Shown here: positions 47,401-57,480 of the stretch, one piece after another | Layout of the letters: each line of letters begins with the position of its first letter | Position numbering within the stretch: the stretch's first letter is position 1 | Assembly (NCBI GenBank): GCA_018697195.1 | Contig: CM031859.1 | Coordinates: 55,242,650-55,306,649, forward strand | Source: Certhia americana | Taxonomy: Eukaryota; Chordata; Aves; Passeriformes; Certhiidae | DNA: 64,000 bases | Reading direction: 5' to 3' | Program-made: the position numbers and the translations under genes | Notes under the pieces: generated by a model | Database searches by the model: none | Seen by the model: only the letters and a program-made list of their open reading frames with translations | What the model was told of the DNA's origin: nothing

Positions 47401-50400
47401 GAATAATGGAATCTGTAAGAATTTTGTTCTATTCCTGAAGGGACAATCCTTTACAATAACCATGAAAGACTTCTGTGAAAATGTTGAAGACGTAAAAAAC
47501 TTGTACGTCTTCCATGGAGATCAGATGTTTTTGATGAAGAGCAATCCATTGAAAGTTAACAAGTGAAAAAATTTCTAGACCAGAGTGTTTCCGAGCTGGT
47601 TACTGTTGAAGGCTTGGAGAGGATGAGAAAGAAGTATGATATGTGTTTGCTCTGTTCCTTCTCTGTAGGCATCTGCTTTGTGAACACTGCTGGAGGCTGG
47701 ATTTGGGGCCAGATGGATACAGCCACAGCCACTCCCTCCCTTTCCTACCCTTCATGTTTCTGATACAACTGAAGCAAGGACTCTAGAATTACTTAACTAA
47801 ACCAGTAGCAGGTCCAGTCTTGTGTTTTTAATGAGGGAAGAGTTTCCCCAGTTTGGAGAAAAAAATAGGTTGCAATCATATAATTAAAAATGGAATGGTT
47901 ATATGCAAGGAAGAAGTATTAGAATCATGCAGGCTATCTCAGTACCTTTTCTTTGAATTCAATGTTTTGTACCTATAATACTTTTGTCTGAATGTGGATC
48001 CTGCTGTGTCATCTTTTAGGCTTGTGTGAGTCAACTAAAAAAGAAAATGATTCCATGTAGACATCACACAAGTGCCTGGGCAATCAAATAGAAAGCAAAC
48101 TGGCTAAAATCCTGGTAGTGGATTTTAATAAATTATTTCTGCATGGAACTGGGAAGAGAAGCAGCAGGTGAACAAATGGCAGGCAGCATTGTATGGTGTG
48201 AGCTACACACAAGCTGACACAGACTCTCTGCTTTCCCTTGACCTGGTACTATCTGAGAATATCTTCTGCTGGCCAGTATCATTACTGCAACGTCTGCTCA
48301 TAAAACCTGGTGTGTGGATCATGTGCTCCCTGAGACTGGCACAGGAGGAGGACTTGAGAAGGGGTCTCTATGTGATGCATATGGAGCCAGACAATCTATC
48401 TAGGGTTTTTTGGAGGACCCTGCAAATGAACTGTCCCTCTTACCCTCACTCCACAAAGTGACCTGAGGCATTTTATCAAGGAATGCTGTGGATTTGTTCT
48501 CATGCTAGGAAAGGGAGGTGTGTTGTTCACAGCAACCAGTACAATTGGGAAGCATTTCAACTTCCCTTAGAGGATTTCCCAGGATATGCTCCAGGCTAGA
48601 AGTAAACCGTGCAATATCCTGTTCCTCACCTCTCTGCCCTTGTCACAAGGACTGTTCACAAAGTCTGTCAGTTATAGAGGAAAGCTGCTGCATAAAATCA
48701 TCACATCATTTTGGCCTGACACAGCAGCCTGCTCCATATCATCCTCTCCATCCGGGGAGTAGCTACAAGAGCAGAAACTCTTCTGTGCCCAGGGAAGTGA
48801 CTTTTCTCCTTGTATTTCTAGTCATACATCCCACAACATTCATTAGTATCAAGTTGATCAGAAGCCTGGTAAAGAGAGTTTTAACAAAGCAAGCTCTATA
48901 CTGGGCATTACATTCCTGAATAATTCCATGTCTTGACTGCACAGCAAAATTACATCCTTATTGCCCCAGACATTACAAGAGATAACCAAGAGATTGTTGC
49001 TGTTCTGAAGTGCCTGTAGTGCAAATATGAAAACATAACACTGGAGGCAAAATAATATAACTCTCATTTTATAGGCAGGAAGGAGTGTCACAGAAAAATT
49101 AGATGCCAGTACTGCCTTAAAATAGAGCCCTCATCTCTAAACTCCACAGCTAGTACTTGACCCACAAGACAACCTTTCCTGTTCTACACCACTACAGAGT
49201 ACTTAAACCATCTGATCTGTACAGTGGTATTTCAATCTCTCTCACAGTTGCAAATAACTTTTAAAGATGCAAGCTTGTGGAGAATCACATCCTTGTTGTG
49301 CAACAAATTGCCACATTTTCCCTATCTTGGGGTTTGGTTTTGTTTAATCATGGAATCATGTGCTTATTAGTTCCCCTTGTACTGCAGCCTGTCTGCATGG
49401 AGAACAGTCACCAGGTGCCATGATAAAGAAGAAAGAACATCCCTAAGTTATTTTTATCTATCCACTGGGAAATATTATTAATTTTTCAACTGTTAGATGT
49501 TCATTCTTACTTGTCATTATGGATGTTTACCTCATGCTGAGTGTTAGCTTTTATTGCTCTATGAACTGATCTATGGACCATTGTCCAAAATCTGAAAAAT
49601 TTGGAGGCATGGCCAGGTGAAAAGGGGTAAGAAGCTAAAAGTCCTAGAGCACCAATTCAGCTCACAAGCATCCTGATTGCCCTGCTGCATATTATTGCCT
49701 CTTCAGATCTACTGCCCTGCCTTCATGCATAGTGATCCTTAACCCAAGCCTGTTCTAATAACCTGGATATGTTTCAGCACTGTAAATCATGTGCCTTACC
49801 TCACCTGAATCACTCTGAGAGAACTGGGTTACACGTGTGGTTACAGCAGAAGCATGTGTTGAAGATGCTTTCTGCAATATTGCCCCTCTCTCTGGTACTC
49901 TAGGTGATTGTTGTAAAGGGTTTTGAGGTAAGGGTAGGGAACAGCTTTAAAGGAAAGTTGGGGTTTTTTTTTGATGGGGGCTATATCTACCCTAGTATTT
50001 AAGTTTATGGCATTCATCAGTGTTGACAAATTTCCTGATAGTCCCCCAGCCCTCAGCAGCTGTATGCACACATACAACATGTGTATGTGGACATAGTACT
50101 CACTTTTCCCCCTGGCCCTCCCTCACAAGGTGTCCACAGACCTGCTTGCCCTATCCTGGACTCCCCATCGACAATGGGGTGCAGCTCAGCTGATGTGTCA
50201 TTCCAGCAGCACTGTAGTTCTCTGCCCTAAGAGAGAAGCAGACTCCATTCATCTACTGCCTGAACCAGTAGAGGTGACAAGCCTGGGACTAGAGTTTCAA
50301 AGACAAAAACTGGGACAAGTGGAGGGGCTGACATAGATAAAGGTTTTGATGGAGTGAGGAACTCAGGAAGATGTAGGAGTAACCTCTTCCTTCTCCCAAG

Positions 50401-51887
50401 TCTTTTCTACAGTGATACATCGCAATGCTTTAATGCAAGGAGGAAGGGGCACATGTAGAAAGAAAATTTATACTTCTGAGATCACTTCTCTACATGAATT
50501 CCCATCCAATCCTCTGTCTAAACCTACAATCTTCCTTATTCCAGGACTGGCAATCTTTCAGCAAAGGAGGGATGGGTTGTATTTTCCTTTCCCCAGTTAG
50601 CTATTAAGTGTGCCAATGGAAACTTGGCGAGAAGCTGAAGATGCTGCCTTTGCTTGTGAGGGGAGGTCTCAGTGCCTGCTGAATTGGGAGTTCCACGAGA
50701 CCAGAAGCAAATGTGTGGATCTTTGAAAGTGCCACAGTGCTCTGACTGCCAAGATCTCCCATGTTCTGTGTGATAAAGCTCCTCTGGCCCCATTCCTCTC
50801 TTTGCTGTTGTCCTCTGCACTCTACAGCTTAGCTATAGTTGGGCAAGTGGCCCTGGGAATTGAACTCCACAAAATTCCAGTCCCAGTATCCTGGCATACA
50901 ACAGAGGGAGGCAGGCAGCTGGAACAGTGTGGCTGGTGTGTCGCTCCGGTCATTCATTTTATGAGGTACCTTTGTTTTTTCTGTTTTCCCAGAACTGGTT
51001 ATTATAAAACAGAGAGGCCACACAGGGAATATATATGTATCTTCTCCAAAGAGATAAATACTAACTATTTGGCTGGGACAGCAAATGTTGGGACTGACTT
51101 TCTCATAGACTCCTTGAATATCTAAACCTACAGGAATGCCGACATTTTGGGGATAAGCCAGCCCCACCCTCCATAATTAGGGCAAAAGCCCTCTGTGAGT
51201 TGGCAACATCCCTGTGTTGCCAGAAACTCCTATGTGTCAAGTACCGAATTATCCAAGGACCCAGAGATATGCCGATGTCAGTAGAAATTATGCAACATAT
51301 ACTTTGAAAACAAATTCTGAAGTTTAACAACAGATGAATTAGGCCATTTAATATGTACTTAAATGTCTTGCTAGATCAAAGTTACACCATATGTGCTTGG
51401 CTATGTATGGGGACTTACTGTCATTCATGGATTTCTTCCCCTATTTCCCCGAGGGAGCAGCTCTTTTGCGCACTTAAATGAGCTGGAAACAGTTGAAATT
51501 AAATCCCAGTATGTAATGTGAATCCTGCTTAGTGGGTTTGACTTTTAAAAATGTGAACACACACAGCCCTGATGACTTCAATAGCATTTATGGGTGTTCG
51601 GTGCTTTTATAAATGTCACACTATTTATAACATATTTCTATGTCCTTTTTTTATATTCTCTGTTGGCCTGTCTCTTTTTCACTGTGGTATCTTTGATTGG
51701 CATAGTCAAATCAGGATGTAGCATGTGTTTGAATAATTAAGAAAATGCAAATAATAATAAAAAAAAAACTAACAAAATTATCTTTATTCTAGTCCATGTT
51801 TTTCCATTGCTCAACCACCAAAGATAACAATACCATATCACCACTGCTTTTTACATTCCATGAAAAATACTTTTAGCTCTGCAGTGG
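44427..51887. other. Intergenic sequence between the LTR and MAS1
   Basis: About 7.5 kb of AT-rich non-coding DNA. The open frames here (for example 46011-46394 minus and 48518-48919 plus) resemble no family I recognise and lack other support. Downstream MAS1 3' UTR sequence may occupy part of the right end. Confidence 0.6.
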
Positions 51888-51893
51888 TTTATT
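51888..51893 (-). terminator. MAS1: Possible MAS1 polyadenylation signal
   Basis: AATAAA on the minus strand, 42 bases after the MAS1 stop codon. A second AATAAA lies at 51783-51788. Either could end the transcript, and a longer 3' UTR cannot be excluded. Confidence 0.4.
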
Positions 51894-51934
51894 AAACATC
51901 CAATTATTTGCCCCTAGAGTTTCCCCCCTAAGCT

Positions 51935-52924
51935 TTAGAAAATTGTTTCGGCTATATCCAAACTCATGCCAACTTCCTGGCTTCTTGGCCGCAAGCCGTC
52001 AGTGAGAGCTCTGCTAAGAACCACTTTGAGGCTCTCCTTGAACCTCTTCTTCTTGCTGCTTCCTACAAAGAAGTAAACCAGGGGGTTGATGCTACTGTTA
52101 ACGGTGGAGAGAACAATGGTGACGTGGTTCTGCTGGCTGAGCAAAGATGACCAGTGGTGGTAATTCATAAGATACAGCAGCCTCATAGGCATGGCAAAGA
52201 TGAGGAAGACAATGACCGTGGCCACAATGATGATGTAGAGCTTTGACGAATGAGGTCTCAGGGAGTTACGGTGAATCCTGATAACCAAGATCAGGCTGGA
52301 CAGAATCATTAGAGGAATGAAGATCATGAAAGTCAGGATCCATGTGAAGATGAGCAGTGCTTGGCAATGATTGCCGTCGTCGAATTGTTCCTTGGTTGAA
52401 TCATCTTTGCATGTTAAATATTCGGCTACTGTCATGAAAAAAGACAGAGTCCACAGAATTGCACACACAATTGCCGATTGGTGCTGTGACCGGTGGCATC
52501 GGTACCAGATGGGGTAAACAATAGACAGACACCTCTCAATACTGATGGCTGTCAGGAGATAGAGACCAGTATTATAGCCAAGAAGGAAGACAATAGATAG
52601 CGTGGTGGTTACATAATAGTAAAAACCATATGCAAATCCAAAACCAGCAATGTACTCAATTGACAGGATAAATGTACAAAACAGTAAGGAGATATCAGCA
52701 ATGGACAAGTGTGTGATGTACGCAGTGAATGGGTTTCTTTTGATCTGGAAGCAGAGGCACCAGAGGACAATTCCATTTTCACAAAAACCCAGGAAGGAGA
52801 TGATCATAATTACCCAAAGTGGGGTCAATATCTCCCAGACCCTTTCCTGTGTAGAAATGTTTCTGTGCATTGAGATGTTCTCTGTGCCTTCGCTGGGATG
52901 AAACGTTATGTTTGACTCATCCAT
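51935..52924 (-). CDS. MAS1: MAS1 proto-oncogene, G-protein-coupled receptor
   Basis: Intact single coding exon, 329 residues (human MAS1 has 325). Class A receptor at the plasma membrane; mammalian MAS1 is reported as a receptor for angiotensin-(1-7). Seven hydrophobic segments are visible. N-terminal glycosylation sequons are at Asn5, Asn16 and Asn22. TM1 has Asn50, TM2 has Asp77 (SIADISLLF), and TM3 ends in Glu-Arg-Cys (130-132) instead of the usual DRY, as in human MAS1. TM7 has NPLVY (280-284), followed by the family's GSSKKKRFKESLKVVL tail. Stretches such as NPFTAYITHLSIADISLLFC and LLGYNTGLYLLTAIS are near-identical to mammals and distinguish it from MRGPR relatives. It is upstream of IGF2R on the same strand, as in mammals. 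Confidence 0.96.
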   Translation of the reverse strand: MDESNITFHPSEGTENISMHRNISTQERVWEILTPLWVIMIISFLGFCENGIVLWCLCFQIKRNPFTAYITHLSIADISLLFCTFILSIEYIAGFGFAYGFYYYVTTTLSIVFLLGYNTGLYLLTAISIERCLSIVYPIWYRCHRSQHQSAIVCAILWTLSFFMTVAEYLTCKDDSTKEQFDDGNHCQALLIFTWILTFMIFIPLMILSSLILVIRIHRNSLRPHSSKLYIIIVATVIVFLIFAMPMRLLYLMNYHHWSSLLSQQNHVTIVLSTVNSSINPLVYFFVGSSKKKRFKESLKVVLSRALTDGLRPRSQEVGMSLDIAETIF

Positions 52925-52963
52925 GGGGAAAGCTCAAGTTTGGATAGCACAGCTCTTCCTTCT
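52925..52963 (-). promoter_or_regulatory. MAS1: MAS1 5' UTR segment with candidate splice acceptor
   Basis: In sense, TATTTACAG|AAGGAAGAG lies 37 bases before the MAS1 ATG, with a T-rich stretch in front. It looks like the acceptor of the coding exon, implying non-coding 5' exon(s) farther right, as in mammals. No such upstream exon was identified. Confidence 0.4.
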
Positions 52964-55319
52964 GTAAATATGTATAAAAATATACTGTGAGCATTATGTG
53001 CTCCTCCCCTCCCCCTTTTCCTTCTGTTTTGCGGACCCTCAATTTCTGGTCATTCATGAAGGCCTTGGCAAAAGGAACACCAGCTTTGATATACTGATGC
53101 TAGCTAAAACCCAGTTGGAACTGCTTTTGGCAATGTTAAAGGTCACTAAGCCCATCATGCTAGCAGAAATCCTGAGCTGCCTTCTCTAAGGGGCTCAGCC
53201 TGTGAGTGCTAAACCACAGCTAAAGAGATTCTCTTAAAGAGCTCTTGGACAAGCAATGTCTCCATCACATTGCACAGTTTCATTATATAATTGTGACAAA
53301 TGGCATTGATAGTTCTTGTTAGAGCCCTAGATTGTTCCCGGACAGGTCTCTTCAGTTCCTATTGAAGTTAATGGCATTAATTTTAAGTTAAACATATGCA
53401 TTTCAAGTGAACTTGGCTCATAGGATTTTCGGTTTAAAAAAAAACATTGATACCAACATCAGTTTTCCAGAAAGGGATTTAATTAAGTTAAAATAATATG
53501 TAGCTACTCAGCATTGTATTCCCTCCAAGTACAGTGGTAGAGGGAAGGCAAAATGGCACTGTTTTAAGAGAGCAATTTCTTACCTGCTTTAAGTGCCACT
53601 TATCACAGCATAATATAATTTAAACATGTTCACACACTCTGAACACTTAACACGACTGCAGGTATCTTGCAAACATTATAAATCTAACCCATCACAAGGA
53701 GATGTTGTTCATCATATGTTCATCATCATCATCATCACCATAAGCTGTTCAGGTTCCCTGCCATTGTTATAATGGTTTTAACTGTTGTTTTGCTGAGATA
53801 TGGGGTAGCTTCTCCATTGTATGTCTCCTTTTATCTCATTATAGAGAGTTTGTAGCATTGGCTTCTGCTGATTTTCATGCAAATATTTCATACCCTGTTC
53901 CCTGTTAACTTCCCACCTGCCCTGTGATGATACACAGTCACATTCAGGATGCTTTTGGATTTACTGATGTTAACAGGCATTAACTGTTGACAGTAAGCTT
54001 ATCTATCTGACTTGGTTCATCCGTGTAAGTTACCTTGTTCACTAACATGCCATAATGAGAATTTACCCATGCTGTCAAGTCGTTAAGAACATCAAATGCA
54101 AGATAAAGAAGTTTTATGGGGCGACTTCTGCAACGATTATTTAAAAAGAGCCATTCACCCCAGTCATAGTTTTCCTCTCATGAGCCTTGCACTTCCTAGT
54201 TTCAAAACAGCTCCTTAAGACAGGACATCACAGTCCAAGAATGAGCATTCTGTAAACAACCTGGGAAGCCTCAGGCCTTGCTGATATTTAAATCTGTGCA
54301 AAAATGGTAATGATGATCCCACCTGTATGCTGACCATAACAGCACTTGAGACAGTTGAATGCAACAAACAACATAGCTGGAGATGTGGGAATGTAAATGC
54401 AACAAGTAAATGCAGTGACCAGAATGAGTGGAAAGCCTCTCCAAAAAAGTGCTCTACAAAAACTGCAGAGGGAAGGTGCTCAAACAGTGTGCTGCTGGAA
54501 GTACAGTAAAGGTTCACAGAAAAAAAAGGAGAGGAGAAACTATCTTCTTCAAGAGTTAAAACTGATGAAAAGGAAAGGAAAAAGAGATGGAAAAGACTCA
54601 AGTATGGAAAAAAAGACAGTATGAAAATATTTAAGCAAGTTCTTGATTCGTATCACTGAAGGAAAGGAGTTTTCTCTCTGGAGAGTAAAACAAAGAGGAA
54701 AAAGTACTTGACTTACTAAGGTCATTCCCACATGACAGCATTCAGAGATGAGGATGGAAAGAATCCTCTTCTTCCAGATACATCCATGGTTTGTTCAGAT
54801 TTCCCTGAGGCTGTTGAAGAACATCCTTGAAGAAGCTGAAGTTTACCTTGTCCAACCATTTGCCTTTGGTAAGAGGGGGAGCAAATAGTGATTATGACCA
54901 TGACTCAAAAAGAAGTGTGCAGTCCTCCCATTGCTCCAAAAGTCTGAGGCATGCCAAATAAAGGGTCCCAGGCTCATCATCTGAGGCTGAGCTTCAAATG
55001 GCATCACTCAGTAGCTGGCAACTCATCTAGCTGAAAGCCTGGGATTTAACTCTTGTGGGAACTGAAGGGCAGTATATGGAAAGTTGTCCTGAGCGGCTAC
55101 AATACCAAGAGACCTAGTTTAAACAAACAAACATGAAGGGAGTAGAAAATCTATTTGGGGATGTTAAGATCCAAAGAAAAAAAATCTCAATTTAGAACCG
55201 TGCCACCACATGCCATCTAAAAAAATAAAAGTCAAATCCTAAATTTGTTTTCTATTTTTTGATATGAGAAAACAAGAAAGTGAGAATGAAAAAGAAAGAA
55301 ATAAAAAAAAATAGAAGGT
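52964..55319. other. Sequence upstream of MAS1
   Basis: Non-coding, AT-rich. A short (ATC)n run lies near 53709-53738. No promoter could be assigned with confidence. Confidence 0.55.
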
Positions 55320-55462
55320 TAGGGAAGGGAGGGAAGGAGGAAGGAAGGGAGGGAGGAAGGAAGGGAGGAAGGAAGGGAGGGAGGGAGGAAGGAAGGGAGG
55401 AAGGGAGGAAGGGAGGAAGGGAGGAAGGGAGGAAGGGAGGAAGGAAGGAAGGAAGGAAGGAA
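55320..55462 (+). repeat. (GGAA/GGGA)n polypurine microsatellite
   Basis: About 140 bases of uninterrupted purines made of GGAAGGGA and GGAA units, ending in a pure GGAA run. It is about 2.4 kb upstream of the MAS1 start codon. Open frames here (Ser/Leu/Pro-rich on minus, Gly/Arg/Glu/Lys-rich on plus) are products of the repeat. Confidence 0.97.
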
Positions 55463-55930
55463 ACAGAGCAAAGAAAATAGCCTGTAATTGTGTTAGTCTC
55501 ATTCCTCTAGGTAAAATCTGTATCTTGAGATTATTGTACAAAAAAAACCCCAAAACCAAACCTAAAAACCTTTTCATGATATTTAAACAGTCTCCCCTAA
55601 AAAGTTCAAACAAGACTAGGAGCTTGAAAAGTCTCCTGAGGATGCCCCCTGCTTTTACCCCAAGTATTAGGTTGTTTTTATATTCAGATATTAGCAGAAC
55701 AAACATTCTTAGCCAAATAAGGAGAGAGTTTGCTTGGTCTTCTTTAAATGTTTCACTAGACCTACTAAATCCCCAAACGGGAAGAGCAACTAACTAATGT
55801 GAGAAATAAATGACCCCAAAGGGAGGGTCAGAATAAACTTAAGAAAGGAACAGAGTGAAATAAAACAACTTGTAACTGTTATTTGTTGGCTTAAGTTGTA
55901 ACTTACCTTACATTCCACACCTAGGGGACC

Positions 55931-55979
55931 TACCACTTTCCAGCTGAAATTCATTCCCTAATTATTCAGCTCTAACAAA
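55931..55979 (+). repeat. Direct repeat, copy 1
   Basis: Begins TACCACTTTCCAGCTGAAAT and ends ATTATTCAGCTCTAACAAA. It matches 56971-57019 with two base differences (C/T in each case). Confidence 0.9.
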
Positions 55980-56970
55980 CCAAAAATTTCAAGCTAACGC
56001 TGGAAAAGGAAGAAACCTGCTCCTTTCCCCAAAAAGGAAATATGCATATAAGCAATGAGAAGAGTCATTGTAGGAATATGTTAATATGTCAAGATTGACC
56101 AGTGTTTGCAGCCCACTGGAATTCAAAATTGGAAATGCCCTGGCTTGCCAGAGCCCAAGAGGCAGTTGGTTCGTGAGACCTCCCTCAGGCACACAGCAGC
56201 TCCTTCATGGCTGATCCCTGTAGCACCATCAGTCACCATCTCCATGGCCAGAGCACCAGAGTGAAACCTAGTCTTGAGGGGAATGGGTCACAAATACACC
56301 TTGTCCTTGGTGATTTTGGGTGTAAGAGGAAGGTTGAATAGCAGTCTTTATATCAGATGCTACCAAGAGTTGGAGCAGCTATTTCTGAATCAGTTTAAGT
56401 ATTCAGATATGAACGAGGGGGCTACAATAGCAGAATGTGGAACTTGAACAGATCTTGGGACTAGAAATTAGTGCTGACAGTAAAGACATGATGGGCAATA
56501 TGGAAACTCTTCTAATTTTGATCTAAACTGAATATACAGCAAGATGTCACATGAATGATAATTTATCCTAAAATCTTTCTTTCTGTTGCTAACTTGGTGA
56601 GACAGAGCAGCTTTGCAGTAGAAGTAAACTGAACAGACTAGCACTTGCAAATATCCTTTATGTAGGAAGCTAGCAGTGTTACCTTTTATCATTTTTCTTA
56701 GAGTCTGAAGTCTCCCATCTCAAATTTCAGGAAGCAGAAGGCAACTTGTAAAGAACTTTCAATTCATTCATTAAACACAACCCAACAACCTAGAATTTAT
56801 AAACCAGATTGGAGGGGTTTATGTGGTTGGTACAGGTGCCAGTATATAAAAAAATATATGTACCCAGGAGTCAGATCTCCCATTCTATACTTACGTGAGC
56901 CATAACCAAAACCCCTCAGGGATGAGCTTTGGCAGCACTTTCAGGAAGTGCAATTTTTCCTCATGATCAT

Positions 56971-57019
56971 TACCACTTTCCAGCTGAAATTCATTCCTTA
57001 ATTATTCAGCTCCAACAAA
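56971..57019 (+). repeat. Direct repeat, copy 2
   Basis: Begins TACCACTTTCCAGCTGAAAT and ends ATTATTCAGCTCCAACAAA. Same 49 bases as at 55931-55979 with two substitutions. Family unknown. Confidence 0.9.
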
Positions 57020-57189
57020 GCATAGGAGTTTGGCTTAGGTTTCAGGGTGTGGCCTGAATATCTGAGTGCAAACCACTAACAAAGAGCTGAAGGGCACACT
57101 GAGAAACAGGGGTTGTCAGAGGGCCAAAGATTAACAGGAGGCTTTAGGGTGCAAACAGAGGACTATGGGACACACTGAGAACAAGCTGG

Positions 57190-57480
57190 TGAGGGGCTTC
57201 TAATGAGGGCATGTAGTGATAGGATAAAGGGAAATGGCTTTGAACTGAGAGTGGGTTTAGAACAGATATTAGGAAAAAAATATTTACTGTGGGGGTGGTG
57301 AGGCACTGGAATGAGTTCCCCATAGAAGCTGTGGATGGCCCATCCCTGGATGCATTCCAGGCCAGGTTGGCTGGGGCCCAGAGCAACCTGGTCTAGTGGA
57401 AGATGCCCCTATCCATGGCAGGGAGATTGGAACTGGATGATCTTTAAGGTTCCTTGCAACACAAACAATTCTGACTCTAC
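57190..57480 (+). mobile_element. CR1 LINE 3' end, diverged
   Basis: CR1 blocks in forward order: AGCTGGTGAGGGGCTTCTAA, TGATAGGATAAAGGGAAATG, CAGATATTAGGAAAAAAATA, TCCAGGCCAGGTTGGCTG, GCAACCTGGTCTAGTGGAAG and GGATGATCTTTAAGGTTCC, ending near ATTCTGACTCTAC. The left edge is approximate. Confidence 0.88.

Larger units (their letters stand above)
55463..57189. other. Intergenic sequence with a 49-base direct repeat
   Basis: No gene recognised. It contains the two copies of a 49-base direct repeat (55931-55979 and 56971-57019) about 1.04 kb apart. Confidence 0.6.

Noticed and set aside
48518..48919. Plus-strand 133-codon open frame
   Set aside because: No recognised domain or neighbour support; treated as chance.
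55239..55706. Minus-strand 155-codon Ser/Leu/Pro-rich open frame
   Set aside because: Its centre is a translation of the polypurine microsatellite.
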